A stretch of 64,000 bases of DNA, taken from Neelides folsomi. Lineage: Eukaryota > Arthropoda > Collembola > Neelipleona > Neelidae. Under the pieces are notes generated by a model that was given only the letters and a program-made list of their open reading frames with translations, searched no databases and was not told the DNA's origin. Below, in pieces: positions 60,201 to 64,000 of this stretch. The stretch spans positions 1 to 64,000 of the forward strand of contig JAQGBZ010000185.1 of assembly GCA_034687125.1 (NCBI GenBank), in the 5' to 3' direction. Position numbers and translations under genes: made by a program. Every line of letters starts with the position of its first letter. Position 1 is the first letter of the stretch.

Positions 60201-63119
60201 TCGAAATAAGAGTTTGTACATCCTTGTCATCATTTAAAAGTCGTTGGACATTTTTTGAAATCTCTCGAGGCTGGAGAATGTCAATTGGAAGGAAACTGAC
60301 ACTTCCTTCATAATTCATTTCATTAAATCCATTCATGAGTCTTTTGCATGACTGGATGTCATCAGCAATATAATGAAGGAATTCTCCACCGCCAATTGCT
60401 TCCATTGCCAAATCAAAGTGATCGTCCCATTCAATGCAATCAAGAACAGTCCCGCGAATGCTTGGCAAAGCATTCTTCAATAGAAGACCTTCTTCGCTCT
60501 CATGGTCAACACAGGCTTGAGTTTCAACTCTTTTTAAGAAAAGTTGGAAGTTTTTGAATCCAAGAAAGGCAGGTTTTCCCATTTTTCGGATCAAAGAGTG
60601 CCTAGAATAATTAAATATTATCTACCTTTATAAAATTCCAGTCTTTGTACTATTAAGCGAATTTTTCTCACTTACTACAACAGTGGGGCTGAATTACAAA
60701 TGCCAATCTGAACGGAATCTTTTCGTTCAAAAAATGACAGGCCCTTTTTTTTAATTTAATCGATCGTCTTTGAGAATCTGCGACAATGCGGGTTTTGGCA
60801 AGAAAGAGAAACATAAACTTTTGAAATACTTTAAAAATGTTGGCGAGTTTGAGATACATTAATATGGAAATGTTTTTTCACAAATTCTTTCCCTCCCTTG
60901 CACTATTCTATGATTTAAAAAAATGTGTGCGGCTCCGGGCCCATAATGTGCCAGGAGCGGATCGTTCCTGTCCGTCCCGACCTTCAGGCTCGGGTAATAC
61001 CCAAATCGGGTGGCAAATGCCAAACTCTGTGACATTGTCATGATCTTAAGAGGTTTGTAATATTAATTCAGCCCACACTGTTGTAATAAGAGCTAAATGT
61101 CGACGGATTACCTAAATACACTGATATTTTAAAACTAAAGACCAGCAAAGGGCCCGTCTCCCGATGGTTTCGTAACTTCTATCCATTGTATGTCCTTGCC
61201 CGAAATCTGTCTGGGGGGTATAATTTTAAAAGTATCTGGGTCGGGGGACAGATATCGGACCCTACGGTTTGTACCATTTAATAGTTTTTTATGGAAAGAA
61301 GTTATCAACCAGTCGGGAGACTGGCTGATTGCTGGTTATATTATAAAATAATTATTTTAATTATATCGTAATTAAGCTATACAATTAAACTAAATTAATT
61401 TTAATTACTGAATTTTTTTTCTAGTTTCAAACTTACTGGGCATCATCAATTTCAGTTCTTGCTTTTTCAATCAATGCGGAGTTTATTGAGATTTCATTCC
61501 TTTTGGTTTCGACTTGACCTTTGATTTCATCAATTTGCTTGGTGGAGGTACGAATTGATTCAGACAATTTTTCAATCTGTTTCCTGAGAGCTCCGTTCCC
61601 ATCTTTCTTCTCTTTCAAATTGGAATTTAAATCATCCAATACTTCCTTCTCGTGAGCCAAGTCATTGTTAAAAACTTGGGCTTCTTTTCCAATTTTTTTG
61701 GTTGTCCCATTAAATTCTTTCAGCTGTCCTTCAATCCATTTGCTCAATTTTCCCTCATTGAACTCGCAAGTCAATCCGTAAGCATAAAGTTCTTTCATTG
61801 CTTCTTCTTCATCAAGCTGCAAACAATTTTCATTTTCTCGTTTCAACAAAGATTTCAGCTCTGCTGTAGCTTTTGACAATCTTTCCTCGAGTTCTGCAAT
61901 GCTCGCTCCAGGCTCCTTTAAATAATAAAACGGTAATTAATTTATTAAACATTAGTGATATAAAGATATTTAAGGTAAAGGTTGTAAAATAAAATAAACC
62001 TCAGATTCATTTTGGGCATCTCTGGCTTTCTTTTTCAAAGCAATTGTATACTCTTTTTCCTCAAGAATCAGTATGTCACGCTTGCCAATCTTGACAAGAT
62101 TTTTATGCTTCATTTCGGAGATTTGATCCGTCACGAAAGAAAGCGTTTTCTTGCCTGTTGAAATCGAATCTTCGAGGGCTTTTTTCTTTGTGGCAAATTC
62201 TCCCATGGCCTTTAAAGCTTTACGGAAGTCTCGTTCCATCGGTTTTTGTATATTTAGCTTTTCGCCCATCTTGGATTTTTCCAACTGAATTTCTCTAGTG
62301 CATAGGACATGCTCGATTGTCTGTTTCTTAACTTTCCACGATTTGAATTGAGTTGTCTTTTGCATCTCAGAATTGAGCGATTCAATCTAAAACAAATAAC
62401 AAACAGAATAATGAAATGTAAATTTACAACCAAAACAAATCTCAATTGTACAAAGTACAATGATTATATAGCCAATTAAAATTATTAAAACTATAAGTGT
62501 TTCGATTTTTGTTAATTTAATGGACACATGAAATAATTTCTACCTTTTGATCGAGTTTCGCAAGCAATAATTTTCGTTCCTCATACTTTGATTCATCGAT
62601 CACTCGAATCCGTCCAATTTCAGCAATTAGATTTGAAATATTGGTTTCTCCGCAGGCCTCCATGAGCAGTTGAAAATGGTCCCTTTCTGTCATTATCGAG
62701 ACACAAGAGCCAGTTCCTTGCTTAACGATGTTTAAGGTCTTCTTTGGAAAATTTATCTGCTCAAGGAAATTTGTGCGATTCGTTTTAATCCCATTGACAT
62801 AGAACATGTCGTTTGTGCCACTAAATTCTCTTCTCATCTTGATTTCCCGAGAATCGTACGGGAATGGAATTTTTCCATTTGAATTTTCCATTGTTATTTC
62901 AATGTACGCGTCATTATGTTGGGCCATGGCCAAATTGAGCGACCTGACATCGTATGAGCTCTCAGTCTCGTAGTTGAACATGAATTCGATGGCCTTGAAA
63001 ATGTTCGACTTCCCTGACCCATTTTCACCGACGATGACATTATACTTCGGGCTAAAGTCGATCCGAACAGGTTCCTTGTACGTTTTGAACCCGCTGATGA
63101 CCAACGATGTGATATGCAT
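57243..63119 (-). CDS. SMC3: Divergent cohesin ATPase SMC3
   Basis: Eleven coding exons join in phase to about 1278 residues (human 1217): 63119-62544, 62386-62000, 61915-61437, 60601-60193, 60076-59400, 59271-59103, 58952-58603, 58494-58296, 58209-58000, 57724-57584, 57482-57243. N-terminal head: HITSLVISGFKTYKEPVRID and Walker A VIVGENGSGKSN. Long coiled coils follow, then the hinge (RLMNGFNEMNYEGSVSFLPI; later TLEGDVVYKHGVMKGGY), and the C-terminal head with signature NVRGLSGGQKSLISIALILS and Walker B FFFLLDEIDA, then TTFNKQLLEFSDRV. Block order and the hinge match SMC3 rather than SMC1. SMC3 pairs with SMC1 in the cohesin ring. Oddities: the stretch RREFSGTNDMFY lacks the paired lysines of canonical RRVIGAKKDQYF, and an acidic ~60-residue C-terminal tail is added. 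It may be a specialised copy. Confidence 0.85.
60671..61090. mobile_element. TIR element inserted in SMC3 intron 3
   Basis: TTACTACAACAGTGGGGCTG at about 60671 pairs with an inverted copy, TTATTACAACAGTGTGGGCTG when read from the right end at about 61090. The ~420-bp interior is more GC-rich than its flanks and has open frames on the minus strand (for example FATRFGYYPSLKVGTDRNDP) that match no SMC sequence. It is probably a non-autonomous element. Confidence 0.65.
61138..61341. mobile_element. Second foldback element in SMC3 intron 3
   Basis: The left arm GACCAGCAAAGGGCCCGTCT, then CCCGATGGTTTCGTAACTTC, is mirrored at the right: read inverted from 61341, AACCAGCAATCAGCCAGTCT, CCCGACTGGTTGATAACTTC. 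About 200 bp in total with ~47-bp imperfect arms and a GC-rich middle. It is adjacent to the first element in the same intron. Confidence 0.75.
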
Positions 63120-63124
63120 GTCCT

Positions 63125-63260
63125 AAAAAAGTATTTATATGATCAAAAAGTAAAGCGAAAATGAGAATGTAAAAAGAACAAAGGAAATAACTTAAGACAA
63201 AGGAACTTACGAAGTGGACGGATCAATCCTCAATGGAGAAGGAAAAACCGGAAATTATAC
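63125..63260 (-). promoter_or_regulatory. Spliced 5' UTR of SMC3
   Basis: A strong acceptor (TTTTTTAG then GAC ATG) lies 3 bases before the start codon, and a good donor (GTAAGTTCC) is at about 63210. This implies a short intron and a non-coding first exon ending at 63211. Confidence 0.55.
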
Positions 63261-64000
63261 AAATCAGCATGCAAATAATATGTATTTTAACAATAATAAA
63301 TTAATGTAACAACATAAGTTAAGGAAAATTAAGAGTTCTTTGTAACTGTACTGAGTGCTGAGACCCTGAGACGGAAAAGTATGGCGGCGTCAAGCAGTCT
63401 AGAAGTCTAGACAAAGATGAGTCATCGACCAGTCGGCCGTTGAGCGTTGACTTTCTTTCACTTTCATTTCCAGTATTTAATCTCGCAGCTACTTATAAGG
63501 GAAAGTCAAACATTTGTGATTTAGTTTAAATTTTGGTTAATTACTGATTAACTGATTAATAAATGATAATATACAGACTCTATTTAAAAAATATTCATGC
63601 ACTAAATAATAAACTTAATTAAGCTTATATGCATTGCTTGAAATAATAATAAATAAACTTAATTATAAACTTAACTAACCCTGTACAAGTTAAAATTTAA
63701 AATAAAACCATTTTTTGCATTCAGAATTCTAATAAAAATGTAATAGATAGTAATAGATATTAATTTTATAGTTTTAAGAAACTATTAAATGAATTATTTT
63801 AAATTAACTATATTTATATTTATTTATAAAAACAAAATTGTGAATGATGAACAAAACAAGAATATGTGTATTTATTGCCAATAAAAGTAGAATACAAAAT
63901 TGTAGTTATTGTAATAATAAATGATACCATTAATGAAAGGTATTACTTAAAGTTAGTACCAAATTGAAAGTACTTTAACTACACCAGGAAATTTTATGTG
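63261..64000. other. Intergenic DNA at the window edge
   Basis: A GC-richer patch (about 63350-63470) may be the SMC3 core promoter. Beyond it the sequence is AT-rich without exons I can support. Confidence 0.4.

Noticed and set aside
60837-61043. Open frames within SMC3 intron 3, first taken as a missing SMC3 exon
   Set aside because: Exons at 61437 and 60601 already join in phase (CA|G), and the inserted frames sit inside a TIR element.

Overview
The window looks like nuclear DNA of an arthropod. It is AT-rich and made of spliced genes with many short GT-AG introns. It carries a tandem array of gustatory-type chemoreceptors, an insect-style odorant-binding protein, a nicotinic receptor subunit, a kelch-BTB protein, a GH31 alpha-glucosidase, a lipocalin and a cohesin SMC3. 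A basal hexapod such as a springtail would fit (OBP plus GR families, an ISG12-like gene, many lineage-restricted secreted proteins), but the species is inference. There is no sign of bacterial operons, ribosome binding sites, CRISPR arrays, rRNA genes or recognisable tRNAs. Exon limits were reconstructed by hand from splice signals and reading-frame phase, so single boundaries may be off by a few bases.

Layout. 0.17-2.4 kb (-): complete nicotinic-type Cys-loop subunit. 4.2-5.0 kb: long-TIR transposon. 5.5-8.0 kb (-): an orphan membrane exon and a RING protein. 9.1-9.7 kb (+): small charged protein. 9.8-14.3 kb (-): cysteine-rich secreted protein, a broken LigB/MEMO-type gene, a 319-residue organellar-looking protein and a multi-pass membrane protein. 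16.2-17.3 kb (+): SPOUT1-type methyltransferase. 17.7-18.2 kb: MITE. 19.3-20.3 kb (+): OBP. 20.7-21.1 kb (-): ISG12/IFI27-like protein. 22.1-24.2 kb (-): kelch-BTB. 24.9-25.8 kb (-): Q-rich protein. 26.1-27.0 kb (-): lipocalin. 28.5-31.9 kb: decayed mariner-like element, broken coiled-coil gene and a possible ionotropic-receptor fragment. 32.3-42.9 kb (-): five gustatory-type receptors. 43.8-46.9 kb (-): two tandem secreted beta-trefoil (QxW) paralogs. 47.3-48.4 kb: TIR transposon with a transposase tail. 48.6-50.0 kb (-): five-exon secreted protein. 51.9-56.6 kb (-): GH31 alpha-glucosidase. 57.2-63.1 kb (-): SMC3.

The chemoreceptor array, the OBP and perhaps the receptor-like fragment at 31.4-31.9 kb make the window rich in chemosensory genes. 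Several genes look recently duplicated in tandem (GR pairs B/C and D/E; the two QxW proteins). Short inverted-repeat elements are scattered through introns and intergenic DNA. The most unusual single gene is the SMC3: it is intact through its ATPase and hinge parts, but the two head lysines that are acetylated in canonical SMC3 appear to be replaced.
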